DNA of 64,000 bases from an uncultured Adlercreutzia sp. Its GTDB lineage: Bacteria; Actinomycetota; Coriobacteriia; Coriobacteriales; Eggerthellaceae. Under the pieces are notes generated by a model that had not been told where the DNA came from, ran no database searches, and saw only the letters and a program-made list of their open reading frames with translations. The position numbers and the translations under genes were made by a program. Positions 49,372 to 58,066 of this stretch are shown here, piece by piece; the stretch's first letter is position 1, and each line of letters opens with the position of its first letter. The stretch lies in NCBI RefSeq assembly GCF_958431955.1, contig NZ_CAUASN010000002.1:83959-147958 (forward strand), in the 5' to 3' direction.

Positions 49372-50504
49372 AGGGTCTCCAACTCTTCCATAAGGGCGGT
49401 CACGATATCTGACTCGGGAACTTTCCGAACGATTTTACCATGGGAGAAAACCACGCCCGACCCCGCGCCGCAAGCCACCCCAATATCGGCATCGGCGGCC
49501 TCGCCCGGGCCGTTCACCACACACCCCATGACGGCCACCTTCACCGGCTTTTGCACCTGCGCCAGGCGCTCTTCCACCTCACGTGCCAGCCCGATGAGGT
49601 TCACCTGGCAGCGCCCGCAGGTGGGGCAGCTGATGAGCTCGGGAGCGCGCCGGCGCAGATCGAGCGCGCCGAGCAGCGTCCAGCAGGCGCGCACCTCCAC
49701 CACCGGGTCGTCGGTGAGCGAGATGCGCATGGTGTCGCCGATGCCCTCCTCCAGAAGCACGCCCAAACCCGCTGCCGACTTGATGATGCCCTGGAAGGCG
49801 GTGCCGGCCTCGGTGACGCCGATGTGCAGCGGCACGTGCGGCAACTCGGCGGCTAGCAGGCGGTAGGTGTCGATGGTGGTCTGCACGTCGTGGGCTTTGG
49901 CCGACACGGCCAGGTCGTGGAAGTCGCACTCGTCTTCGAAGAAACGCACGTACTCGACGGCCGAGGCCACGAGCTTCTCGGGCAGCGTGAGGTCGTCGCG
50001 GGCCGCGAGCGCATCGTCGAGCGAGCCGGCGTTCACCCCGATGCGGATGGGAATACCCGCCTCGCGAGCGGCGGCGATCACCTCGCGCGTGGCCTCCAAG
50101 CCACCGATGTTGCCGGGGTTGATGCGCAGCTTCGCCGCCCCGCGCCGAGCCGCCTCGATGGCGATGCGCGCGTCGAAGTGGATGTCGGCCACCACGGGCA
50201 AAGGCGACGCGGCGCACACGGCCTCGAAGGCATCCAGGCAGGCGCGGCGCGGGATGGCCATGCGCACGATCTCGCAGCCGGCCTCCGCCAGCGCCTCTAT
50301 CTGCGCGAGGTTGGCCTCCACGTCGTCGGGCGCGGCGTTCAGCATGCTCTGCACCGCCACCGGCGCCCCGCCGCCCACGGGCACGCCGCCTACCATGATC
50401 TGCCGCGTGCGTTCGTGGGGCTTGAGCGAGCCGGCACCGCAAGCCTCGCTCGTTGCCCCCGCAGCGGCATCCGCGCGCTCGGAGGGCTTCAATTCGTTGG
50501 TCAT
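49368..50504 (-). CDS. ispG: 4-hydroxy-3-methylbut-2-enyl diphosphate synthase (IspG/GcpE)
   Basis: 378 aa, ATG 50504 after AAGGAACG. TIM-barrel start 'RTRQIMVGGVPVGGGAPVAV' and 'PVVADIHFDARIAIEAARRG', plus 'KLRINPGNIG'. The C-terminal Fe-S domain holds 'CPTCGRCQVNLIGL' and 'VMGCVVNGPGEA', the three Cys ligands of the 4Fe-4S cluster. Penultimate step of the MEP isoprenoid pathway, consistent with dxr, uppS and cdsA nearby. The N-terminal 35 residues are a low-complexity extension. Start of a two-gene unit with proS. Confidence 0.96.
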   Translation of the reverse strand: MTNELKPSERADAAAGATSEACGAGSLKPHERTRQIMVGGVPVGGGAPVAVQSMLNAAPDDVEANLAQIEALAEAGCEIVRMAIPRRACLDAFEAVCAASPLPVVADIHFDARIAIEAARRGAAKLRINPGNIGGLEATREVIAAAREAGIPIRIGVNAGSLDDALAARDDLTLPEKLVASAVEYVRFFEDECDFHDLAVSAKAHDVQTTIDTYRLLAAELPHVPLHIGVTEAGTAFQGIIKSAAGLGVLLEEGIGDTMRISLTDDPVVEVRACWTLLGALDLRRRAPELISCPTCGRCQVNLIGLAREVEERLAQVQKPVKVAVMGCVVNGPGEAADADIGVACGAGSGVVFSHGKIVRKVPESDIVTALMEELETL

Positions 50505-50545
50505 AGACGTTCCTTAGAACGAAGGGTTCAACCTATTATAAAGGC

Positions 50546-50569
50546 GGGGACAGCCCGATGGCCGTCCCC
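50546..50569 (-). terminator. Terminator of rseP; candidate -10 for ispG follows
   Basis: GGGGACAGCC (50546-50555) pairs with GGCCGTCCCC (50560-50569) with one wobble or mismatch. On the minus strand the hairpin is followed by GCCTTTATAATAGG. The TATAAT there (50540-50535) is a good -10 for ispG, 31 nt upstream of its ATG. Confidence 0.7.
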
Positions 50570-50636
50570 ACACATCATTCATGTTGCGCGATAGCGTCGG
50601 CCCGTCCGCTCGTTCCGGCGGGGCGAGCGACAGCCC

Positions 50637-51749
50637 CTACCCCCAGTTGCCGAAGACGAAGCGCTGGATGTCCTGGTTCAGCATGATCACGAAGAATCCG
50701 AGGAACAGCGCCATGCCCGCCATGGACATATAGTTCATGGCCTTCTGCGACACCGTCTTGCGGGTGCCCTTCTGGAAGAGCTCCACCACGAAGCGGCCGC
50801 CGTCGAGCGGCGGGATGGGCAGCAGGTTCATGATGCCGAGCGACACCGAGATCATGGCCATGAACTCGAGCGCCTCGATGAGGCCGGCCTGGAAGTAGTC
50901 CTTCGACATGACGGCGATGCCCACGATGGAGGTGGAATCCGACACCGTCTGGGCCGCCGTGGCCGGATTGAACAGGCCGATAACCGCCTGCACCACCATG
51001 CCGATGTAGGAGAAGCCCGCCTGCAGCGCCTGGAGCACCGAGGCGTGGATAGTCATAATCTCGCCGGTGTCGGGGTGGGCCACCTGAAAGCCGATGACCG
51101 AGAACACCAGCACGAACACGAGCATGGCGAACAGCAGGTTCACGGCGATGCCCGCCAGCAGGATGACCGAGCGCTTCCAGAAGGGAAGCGAGCGGTACTG
51201 CTGCTTGTACTCCGACTCGTACAGGGCGCGCGGATCGTCCACGGGGCGCGCCTCGCCCAGCTCGTAGCGGGGCAGCTCGCCCTTGCCGGCCTTCGCGGCG
51301 CGCCTCATCTGGCGCTTGGTAGGCGCCACGCGCGGGGCGCGGTAGGTGTTGAACTGGTCGGACTTCTGCGGGGCGATGACGCTGCCCCACTCCACGAGCT
51401 CCTCGAGGGCCTCGTAGGCCTCATCGTCGGAGATGCCGCAGTCGCGGGCCACGTCCTCCATGTTCGCCGTGCCGCGGCGGTACAGCGACGCGAGCACCTC
51501 CTGGAGGTGGGGCTGCAAGGGGCCGGCCTCCATGCCGCACACCTTCGCGTAACCGCCGAGCGGCACCGCCGTCACGCCGAAGCGCGTCTCGCCCCGGGTA
51601 AAGCCCACCGAAGGGCCGGGGAGGCCGAGCATGAACTCGGTCACGCGCACGCCGAAGGCGCGGGCGGCGAGGAAGTGGCCGCCTTCGTGGATGAACACGA
51701 GCAGGCCGATGGTGATAATGCCGCAGACGAGCATGATGAGAATATCCAC
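50637..51749 (-). CDS. rseP: RseP-type site-2 metalloprotease with a helix-turn-helix-like insert
   Basis: 370 aa, ATG 51749 after AAGGAG. First membrane helix with the zinc motif 'LVFIHEGGHFLAARAFGV' (HEGGH, residues 21-25), and a later 'LLPIPPLDGGRFVVELF' LDG motif near residue 295. Where RseP/RasP has PDZ domains, residues about 77-130 here look like a winged-helix segment (LQEVLASLYRRGTANMEDVA ... SDDEAYEALEELVEWGSVI), and no clear PDZ is visible. Cleaves membrane-spanning regulators such as anti-sigma factors. In most genomes it follows dxr; here 5 kb of inserted genes intervene. Confidence 0.9.
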   Translation of the reverse strand: MDILIMLVCGIITIGLLVFIHEGGHFLAARAFGVRVTEFMLGLPGPSVGFTRGETRFGVTAVPLGGYAKVCGMEAGPLQPHLQEVLASLYRRGTANMEDVARDCGISDDEAYEALEELVEWGSVIAPQKSDQFNTYRAPRVAPTKRQMRRAAKAGKGELPRYELGEARPVDDPRALYESEYKQQYRSLPFWKRSVILLAGIAVNLLFAMLVFVLVFSVIGFQVAHPDTGEIMTIHASVLQALQAGFSYIGMVVQAVIGLFNPATAAQTVSDSTSIVGIAVMSKDYFQAGLIEALEFMAMISVSLGIMNLLPIPPLDGGRFVVELFQKGTRKTVSQKAMNYMSMAGMALFLGFFVIMLNQDIQRFVFGNWG

Positions 51750-52260
51750 GGGGGAACTCCTTAGAAGTTGGGAGCGTGCTTTCCAAGCGCCGGCCCGGCG
51801 CGATGCGCGGCCGACATGCGTGTTTCGGCGTTCATTATAGGGAGCAGCACCCGGAAACGCCGCCGTAAGCCGCCGCGCCCCTTGAAATCCCTACAACGGG
51901 TATACGGGGAATTCACAGGTCCGCGACTTTTCAGCTGAGACGAAAACGTCCCACTTATGGGGAACGGGGACGCGGATGCGGCCGGGCGGGGAGTCGTGGG
52001 AGATTCTTCCCGGGAACCCGCCGAGACGCGAGCGGGATGGGAGCGGGCCTGCACGGCGGCGCGACGGCGGTTCGCGGCGGGAGCGAAATGCGAACGCGCC
52101 GCGTCATTTCTGCGGTTCCGGGATTCTACAGTAGGGGCTGCCAGGCGCGGGCTTACCGCTCCGCCCCCCCCCTCTTCGACTCCTTTACGGGGCTGTGAGC
52201 CCGCGCCCGGCCTTTCCATCGCATCGCGCGCCTTCGGGGCCAGCGCAGAAAGGAGACCCT
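51750..52260. other. 511-nt intergenic region between rseP and adhesin
   Basis: Divergent upstream region of rseP and the surface adhesin. Very GC-rich from 51,960 to 52,220. I see no convincing gene, tRNA or riboswitch. AAAGGAGA precedes the adhesin start and AAGGAG precedes rseP. Promoters must lie here but no consensus site stands out. Confidence 0.5.
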
Positions 52261-55200
52261 ATGGATCCCACCCGTCGAAACCTCGCGCGGCCCGAGCCCG
52301 GCCGCATGAGAAAGATCGCAAGCGCCCTCATAGCCTTCCTGCTCATGGCGAGCGTCATACCCTTTACGGCCGGTACCTCGCCCGCCCAGGCCAATGAGGC
52401 GCCCACCGTGCCCGTCATGCTCCACTTCAAGGACGCCGATGGGGAGACGGTGGACTACTTCGGCTACGATGCGCCCTACGTCCGAGACGGCGACGACATG
52501 CTCGTGACCGTGAACGACGACGCCGGCGCGCTCAACTACGAGGACAACCTCTCCTTCGAGGTGTATGAGAACTATGCCGCTTTCAACTACGAGCAGCGCG
52601 ACATCACCGAGAAGTGCGCCTACGATCCGGAAGCAGGCACGGTGCGCATCCCGGCGGCCTACGAGGAGGAGCGCGATACGCTCGGCATCATCTTCTGGCT
52701 CTCGCCGGCGCACCCCGCCTACGAGCGCTACGTCCTCGCCGACCTCGACACCTCCGACGTGACCCTCGCCCATGGCGGCCAGCAGATCACCTTCGCCTCC
52801 GACGTGCCCGACATCGTCGATGAGTCGACGGGCGCGGCAGCGGCCGCCGAGCGCGGCGGCGCCTTCCCCGGACAGGCTGAGAAGCGCTACCAGCTGAACC
52901 CCCACACGCGCCTCGAGAACTTCACCGACCAGCAGGTCGAGAAGCAGAAGGCCTACGGGTTCCCGCCCGAGAAGGTGGGCAGCTACGGCTTCGGCGTGCT
53001 GTTCAGCGCCTCGCAGGTCTGGGAGGACAGCTCCCCCAACCCCACGCACTTCAACGACTGGTTCCTCGATGTGAACGACAGCTCCTTCGACGCGGCGGTC
53101 GACCTCTACTTCTGGGACACCGTCGCCGCGCGCAACGGAGCCGACGCCCAGTTCGCCACCGCCCAGGACGGCGGCCACTACTACGATCGCTACGTCACCA
53201 CCGGCCGTGACTTCTTCGACGCGGGCATCAGCTCGGGCACCGCGCCCGACAACCGGGCCATGGCGCATGGCACCTGCGGATCCTCCAACGTCAACAACGG
53301 CTACGGCGCTGTGACCACCAACCCCAACGGCGACAGCTACATCGTGTTCAAGGGCACCTACACCGGCTCCCAGAGCCAGTACGAGGGCTGGTACAAATTC
53401 TTCTACAAGTTCGATGCCATGTCGGCCGCCACCGGCGCGGAGTTCCAAGACGTGGTGGGCTATATCCTCGCCGCGCCCGCGAACACGGGGAAGGCCCAGC
53501 TGACGAAGGCGTCCGCCGAGCCGGACATCTCAAGCGCTAATGGAAACTACACCCTGGCCAACAGCGTGTTCGCGGCCTTCGCCGACCGCGGCGCCGCCGA
53601 GAGCGCCGCGAAGAAGGCCCAGGGCGCGCCGTGGAAGAGCTGGCAGGACGCCCGCAGCTGGGCCGACCAGAACGCCGCCTTCACCTTCGTAACCCAGGCC
53701 GACGGCGCCAGCAACGTGGTGGAGGACATCGAGGCGGGCACCTACTATGTAGCCGAGCTGTTCGCCCCGGCGGGCTTCCGCCTGTCAAGCGCCGTCGAGC
53801 CCCTCGAGGTCGAGGCGGCGGCCGACGATGCGGCCGCGAGCGCCATCACCTTCGAGGACGTCCCCATGCAGGGGTCGATCGACCTGCTCAAGCAGTCGAA
53901 CAACCCGAACCTCACCACCGGCAATTCCGGCTACTCCCTCGCCGGCGCCACCTACGGCATTTACCGCGACGCCGCTTGCACCCAGCTCGTGCGCGAGCTG
54001 CGATGCGGGCTCAACGACGAGGGAGACGGCTACGCGCGAGCCGACAAGCTGCCCATCGGATCGTACTGGGTGCGCGAGACCAAGCGTCCCCTCCAAGGTT
54101 TCGCCCTGGACGAGCGCGTCTACCCCGTCACCGTCACCGATGACACCGTGAGCCGCGTGAACACCCGCTCCGTCACCGACGCGGCCAAGCTCAACCCCCT
54201 GGCCATCTTCCTGCAGAAACGGGATGCCCAAAGCAAGGAGAATTTTGCCCAAGGTGCGGCCACCCTGGGGGACGCGCACTTCCGTATAGACTATTATGAC
54301 GTTGCGGACGGCACGGCGTCGTCCATCGCTCCCTTGCAACCCCGCGCCAGCTGGACGGTGCGCACCAACGACGAGGGTGCGTTCGTACTGAAAGACGCGG
54401 AAGGTAGCTTCACGCACATGGATAGACATGGGAACGAGACCCAGCTTCCCTACAAAGTAAGCGGCTCCGATTTCTACAAGCTCTCCGACGGCACCATCGC
54501 AATGCCCATCGGCACCTACGCTATCCAGGAAGTGAAGGCCCCCGAGGGCTACCTGCTCGACCCCGCCGTGCACGTGCGCCATATCACCGACGCCGATCAC
54601 GACGGCGAGATCATCGAGACCTTCGACGCCGAGGAGGACGGCGACATCATCGCTGATGCGGTCGTGCGATCCGATGTGCGCTTCATGAAGCGCGCCGAGG
54701 GCGCCTCGAAGCTCGCCGGCATCCCCTTCAAGCTCACCTCGAAGACCACCGGCGAGTGGCACATCGTCGTCACCGACAAGAACGGCGTCGCCTCCACCGA
54801 GTCGACGGCCGCCCACCCGCACGACCGCAACACCAACGCCAACGACGAGCAGTTCCGCGCGCCCGACGGCAGCTTCCGCATGCCGCTCGTGCTGGATGCC
54901 GCCGCCCTCGACGCCACGGCGGGCACCTGGTTCGGGCTGCGCGGCGACGGAGAGGCCGTAGCGCCCGACAACGGGCGTGGGGCGCTGCCCTTCGACACCT
55001 ACGAGCTAGAAGAGCTGCGCTGCCCGGCCAACGAGCCGTTCCAGATGATTCGCGACGAGATCGTCGTGGACGCCTCCGACGAGGCCGCGACCATCGACAT
55101 GGGAACCCTGAACAACACCTCTGCGGGCAGGCCGTCCATCTCCACGAGCGCCTACGACGGCATCTCTAACGACATCTACGACCGCGAGATCAGCGCCGAT

Positions 55201-56076
55201 GCCGAGGTCTCTATCGTAGACCGCGTCACCTACGCAGGACTTGAGCCGGGCGAGCCCTACGACCTTGAGGCCGTGCTCATGGATAAGGCCACGGGAAAGC
55301 CCTTCCTCGTCGACGACGAGGAAGTCACGGCAATCGTCTCCTTCACGCCGAGCGCGCCCGACGGGTACCAGAACGTGACACTCGCCTTCGACGCCTCGGA
55401 CATCGGCGAGCGCGCCGAGCTTGTCGTATTCGAAACGCTCCTCAAAAACGGGGTGGAGGAAGCCGCCCATCGCGATATCGACGACCTCAAGCAGACCGTC
55501 GCCGTCAACCCCATCACCATCGGCACCGCAGCCCGCGACAGCGTCAGCGGCACCCACGAGGGCGAGCCCGCCGAGGAAGTCGTCATCGTGGACGAGGTGA
55601 GCTACCAGGGGCTTACGCCGGGATTCGAGTACCGCCTGGTGGCGCTCCTCATGGACAAGGCCACCGGGGAGCCTTTCGCCGTGGACGGCGAGATAGTCAC
55701 CGTCGAGAAGACCTTCGTCCCCGATGCGACCGAGGGCGCGGTGGAGGTGGAGATAGCCATTCCGGGCGCGGCCCTGGACGGAGTATCCCTCGTGGTGTTC
55801 GAGTCCCTCTACCACGGTGACACCGAGGTGGCCCTCCACGCCGATCTGGAAGACGAGGGGCAGACGGTCTCCTACGGTTACCCCGACCTGCCGCTGCCTC
55901 CCACGGGCGGCCCGGCCGAGCCGCAGCCCGAGGAGCCGTCCGTCCTTGAGGAGCCCCCGGCCAGCCCTCTGGTCCAAACGGGAGACGCGTCCCTCGTGCC
56001 GGCCTATCTCGCCGCATTGGGCGCCATCGTCGGCGGCGTCCTTCTCTGGTACGTACTGCGCCGCCGGCGTCCGTAG
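52261..56076 (+). CDS. Large sortase-anchored surface adhesin / pilin-like protein with SpaA and VaFE domains
   Basis: 1271 aa, ATG 52261 after AAAGGAGA. Signal peptide (ALIAFLLMASVIPFTAGTSP), then a large N-terminal region with a thioester-adhesin-like pattern (GTCGSSNVNNGYG near residue 340). Several SpaA/Cna_B-type isopeptide domains follow ('TYYVAELFAPAGFRLS', 'SYWVRETKRPLQGFAL', 'TYAIQEVKAPEGYLLD'). Two C-terminal VaFE (ester-bond) domains contain 'ELVVFETLLK ... DLKQTV' and 'LVVFESLYHG ... DEGQTV'. The C-terminal sorting signal is 'LVQTGDASLVPAYLAA' with a membrane helix and 'RRRRP', plus an earlier LPPTGG. Host or community attachment. It interrupts a normally compact housekeeping operon. 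Confidence 0.9.
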   Translation: MDPTRRNLARPEPGRMRKIASALIAFLLMASVIPFTAGTSPAQANEAPTVPVMLHFKDADGETVDYFGYDAPYVRDGDDMLVTVNDDAGALNYEDNLSFEVYENYAAFNYEQRDITEKCAYDPEAGTVRIPAAYEEERDTLGIIFWLSPAHPAYERYVLADLDTSDVTLAHGGQQITFASDVPDIVDESTGAAAAAERGGAFPGQAEKRYQLNPHTRLENFTDQQVEKQKAYGFPPEKVGSYGFGVLFSASQVWEDSSPNPTHFNDWFLDVNDSSFDAAVDLYFWDTVAARNGADAQFATAQDGGHYYDRYVTTGRDFFDAGISSGTAPDNRAMAHGTCGSSNVNNGYGAVTTNPNGDSYIVFKGTYTGSQSQYEGWYKFFYKFDAMSAATGAEFQDVVGYILAAPANTGKAQLTKASAEPDISSANGNYTLANSVFAAFADRGAAESAAKKAQGAPWKSWQDARSWADQNAAFTFVTQADGASNVVEDIEAGTYYVAELFAPAGFRLSSAVEPLEVEAAADDAAASAITFEDVPMQGSIDLLKQSNNPNLTTGNSGYSLAGATYGIYRDAACTQLVRELRCGLNDEGDGYARADKLPIGSYWVRETKRPLQGFALDERVYPVTVTDDTVSRVNTRSVTDAAKLNPLAIFLQKRDAQSKENFAQGAATLGDAHFRIDYYDVADGTASSIAPLQPRASWTVRTNDEGAFVLKDAEGSFTHMDRHGNETQLPYKVSGSDFYKLSDGTIAMPIGTYAIQEVKAPEGYLLDPAVHVRHITDADHDGEIIETFDAEEDGDIIADAVVRSDVRFMKRAEGASKLAGIPFKLTSKTTGEWHIVVTDKNGVASTESTAAHPHDRNTNANDEQFRAPDGSFRMPLVLDAAALDATAGTWFGLRGDGEAVAPDNGRGALPFDTYELEELRCPANEPFQMIRDEIVVDASDEAATIDMGTLNNTSAGRPSISTSAYDGISNDIYDREISADAEVSIVDRVTYAGLEPGEPYDLEAVLMDKATGKPFLVDDEEVTAIVSFTPSAPDGYQNVTLAFDASDIGERAELVVFETLLKNGVEEAAHRDIDDLKQTVAVNPITIGTAARDSVSGTHEGEPAEEVVIVDEVSYQGLTPGFEYRLVALLMDKATGEPFAVDGEIVTVEKTFVPDATEGAVEVEIAIPGAALDGVSLVVFESLYHGDTEVALHADLEDEGQTVSYGYPDLPLPPTGGPAEPQPEEPSVLEEPPASPLVQTGDASLVPAYLAALGAIVGGVLLWYVLRRRRP

Positions 56077-56091
56077 TTCCCTGAGGAGAGT

Positions 56092-56131
56092 GCGCTCGTC
56101 CTCTAGCGGGCGGCGCACCAGGCGCGGGCGC
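56092..56131. repeat. Direct repeat copy 1 (dxr 3'-end sequence)
   Basis: A 40-nt segment matching 56730-56769 at 39 of 40 positions, the last 34 nt being identical. It lies 16 nt after the adhesin stop. Its frame would read A-L-V-L-stop, the same as the end of the BrnA-like gene, and on the minus strand it repeats the last codons of dxr. Confidence 0.92.
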
Positions 56132-56178
56132 ACTCCCCCCATCTCTTCTTTACACAATCAATCAATTAGAAGCTATTT

Positions 56179-56197
56179 AAACATCAGAAGAATGTTT
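56179..56197 (+). promoter_or_regulatory. Inverted repeat upstream of brnT
   Basis: AAACAT (56179-56184) and ATGTTT (56192-56197) with a 7-nt spacer lie in an AT-rich stretch 37 nt before brnT. A likely operator for autoregulation by the BrnA-type antitoxin. Confidence 0.45.
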
Positions 56198-56233
56198 ATT
56201 TGAATTCAATGCTGTCATTTCTAGGAGCTCGTC

Positions 56234-56515
56234 ATGTATTTCCTCTATGATGCTGCCAAAAGCGCATACAACCAAGAGAAGCACGGCATCAGCTTCGATG
56301 AGGCGCGTGGGCTCTGGAACGATCGCCATCTTCTCGAAATGGCTGCCGCGAAGCGCGGGGAGCGGCGGCGCATGGTGATCGCGAGGATGGACGGCACCTA
56401 TTGGAGCGCCATCATCACCTACCGTGGCGCCGCGATACGCATTATTTCCGTGAGACGATCGACCAAGAAGGAGGCAAGGCTCTATGACCAGCACGACAAC
56501 AGCCGAAAACCTTGA
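56234..56515 (+). CDS. brnT: BrnT-family toxin (RelE-like ribonuclease)
   Basis: 93 aa, ATG 56234 after AGGAG. 'YDAAKSAYNQEKHGISFDEA' and 'IRIISVRRSTKKEARLYDQ' are the two BrnT signatures (conserved Lys/His at the start, RIIS-R-KE at the end). BrnT is a type II toxin that cleaves RNA and is neutralised by BrnA. It overlaps the next gene by 32 nt. The module is AT-richer upstream than its neighbours and is flanked by a 40-bp direct repeat. Confidence 0.92.
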   Translation: MYFLYDAAKSAYNQEKHGISFDEARGLWNDRHLLEMAAAKRGERRRMVIARMDGTYWSAIITYRGAAIRIISVRRSTKKEARLYDQHDNSRKP

Positions 56516-56744
56516 GGAGCGCTTCGGGCGCGGAGAGGACGTGCTCGATTATTTTGACGTCGATAGCGCAACCCAGCCCATGCTCGACACGACGACCAAG
56601 ACCGTGACGGTCACCCTCCCCCTCTGGCTCATCACCGTGCTGGATCGGGAGGCCGCGCGGCGCGGTATGACCCGCAAGGGCATCATCAATATGTGGCTCG
56701 TGGATCGGGCCGATGCCGAAAGGGAACGCGCGCTTGTCCTCTAG
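56484..56744 (+). CDS. brnA: BrnA/CopG-type antitoxin
   Basis: 86 aa, ATG 56484. 'RFGRGEDVLDYFDVDSATQP' matches the toxin-binding part of CopG-type antitoxins. 'TKTVTVTLPLWLITVLDREA' followed by 'RRGMTRKGIINMWLVDRAD' is the ribbon-helix-helix DNA-binding domain. It binds BrnT and probably the AAACAT/ATGTTT operator. Its stop codon lies inside direct-repeat copy 2 and overlaps the convergent dxr stop by 4 nt. Confidence 0.88.
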   Translation: MTSTTTAENLEERFGRGEDVLDYFDVDSATQPMLDTTTKTVTVTLPLWLITVLDREAARRGMTRKGIINMWLVDRADAERERALVL

Positions 56745-56769
56745 CGGGCGGCGCACCAGGCGCGGGCGC
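56730..56769. repeat. Direct repeat copy 2 (native dxr 3' end)
   Basis: Partner of 56092-56131 (39 of 40 identical). It contains the last codons of both brnA (+) and dxr (-), which converge here. The pair brackets 598 nt holding only brnT-brnA. Confidence 0.92.
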
Positions 56770-58021
56770 TAGCGCGGGCCCACGCGTCCACAGCCTCCAG
56801 CTGCTCCAGCGACTCAACCGCCTGGACGCCTGCGCGCTCGTGGGCGTCCATAGCGGCCTCCACGCAGGCGGCGATATCCAAGTAACCGATCTGCTCTGCG
56901 AGGAACGCCGCCACCGCCACCTCGTTGGCGGCGTTCATGACCGCGGGCAGCGTGCCCCCCACCTCCCCGGCATGGCGGGCGAGCGCCAGGCAGCGGAAGG
57001 TGTCGGTATCGGGGGCGGCGAATTCGAGCGTGCCGAGCGTGCGGAAGTCGAGCGACGCCACCGGCGCCTCCCAGCGCGCCGGATAGGACAGCGCGAACTG
57101 GATGGGAATGCGCATATCGGTAGTGCCGAGATGCGCGATGACCGAGCCGTCAGTAAACTCGACCATGGAGTGGATGGCGCTCTGGGGCTGCACCACCACC
57201 TCGATCTTGTCGTAGGGCATGGCGAACAGGTGATGCGCCTCGATCACCTCCAGGCCCTTGTTCATGAGCGTGGAGGAGTCGATGGAGATCTTCGCCCCCA
57301 TGTTCCACGTGGGATGGGCCAGAGCCTGGGCCGGGGTGATGGCCGTGAGCTCGTCGCGGGTCTTGCCGCGGAAGGGGCCGCCTGAGGCGGTCACCCACAG
57401 CTTCGCCACCTCGCGGGGATCCTCGCCCAGAAGGCACTGGTAGATGGCCCCGTGCTCGGAGTCGATGGGCATGAGCGCCCCCGCCGGCCCCGTCGCCGGG
57501 GCTGTGCCCGCGGCCCGGCGCTGCGCGTCCACCTCGGCCGCCAGCGGCATGATGAGGTCGCCGCCCACCACGAGCGACTCCTTGTTGGCGAGTGCCAGCA
57601 CCTTGCCCGCGGCGAGCGCGTCGTAGCTCGCCCGCAGGCCGGCCGCGCCCACAAGCGCGTTCACCACCACGTCGGCCTCGGGCAGCTGGGCCAGGGCGGC
57701 CACCGCTGCAGGCCCCACGCCGAAGGAGGGTGCACTCGCCTCATCGCGCTCGCAGGAGCCCTCCTCGCCACCCGCAACCGGCGGGAGGCGTTCCACAAGC
57801 GCGCGGGCCTCGTCGCAACGGGGGTCGTCGGCCAGGGCCGGGTCGCCCACGGCCAGGTGGCGCACGCCGAACTCCCGGGCCTGGGCGAGCAGCGCGTCCA
57901 CGCTCCCGTTCACGGCCAGGCCGACGACCTCCAGCTGGTCGCTGTGCTGGCGCACCACGTCCAGGGTCTGGGTGCCGATAGATCCCGTGGATCCCAAGAC
58001 GACGATGCGACGTTTAGCCAT
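56741..58021 (-). CDS. dxr: 1-deoxy-D-xylulose 5-phosphate reductoisomerase
   Basis: 426 aa, ATG 58021. NADPH-binding 'IVVLGSTGSIGTQTLDVVRQ' at the N-terminus, 'VLALANKESLVVGGDLIMPL', metal/substrate motif 'IDSEHGAIYQCL', 'GGPFRGKTRDEL', and 'SSTLMNKGLEVIEAHHLFAM'. First committed enzyme of the MEP isoprenoid pathway. A residue-90 to -120 insertion (VAGGEEGSCERDEASAPSFG) lengthens it slightly. Downstream of cdsA on the same strand. Its 3' end is duplicated on the far side of brnTA. Confidence 0.97.
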   Translation of the reverse strand: MAKRRIVVLGSTGSIGTQTLDVVRQHSDQLEVVGLAVNGSVDALLAQAREFGVRHLAVGDPALADDPRCDEARALVERLPPVAGGEEGSCERDEASAPSFGVGPAAVAALAQLPEADVVVNALVGAAGLRASYDALAAGKVLALANKESLVVGGDLIMPLAAEVDAQRRAAGTAPATGPAGALMPIDSEHGAIYQCLLGEDPREVAKLWVTASGGPFRGKTRDELTAITPAQALAHPTWNMGAKISIDSSTLMNKGLEVIEAHHLFAMPYDKIEVVVQPQSAIHSMVEFTDGSVIAHLGTTDMRIPIQFALSYPARWEAPVASLDFRTLGTLEFAAPDTDTFRCLALARHAGEVGGTLPAVMNAANEVAVAAFLAEQIGYLDIAACVEAAMDAHERAGVQAVESLEQLEAVDAWARASARAWCAAR

Positions 58022-58066
58022 GAGAATGCCTTTCCGCTCGGTGGGAACGGGCGCTGCCCGCTCGCC

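Noticed and set aside
47653..49866. A 737-codon open frame on the + strand across proS
   Set aside because: It lies antisense to proS and ispG with the same shadow composition; no motif of its own.
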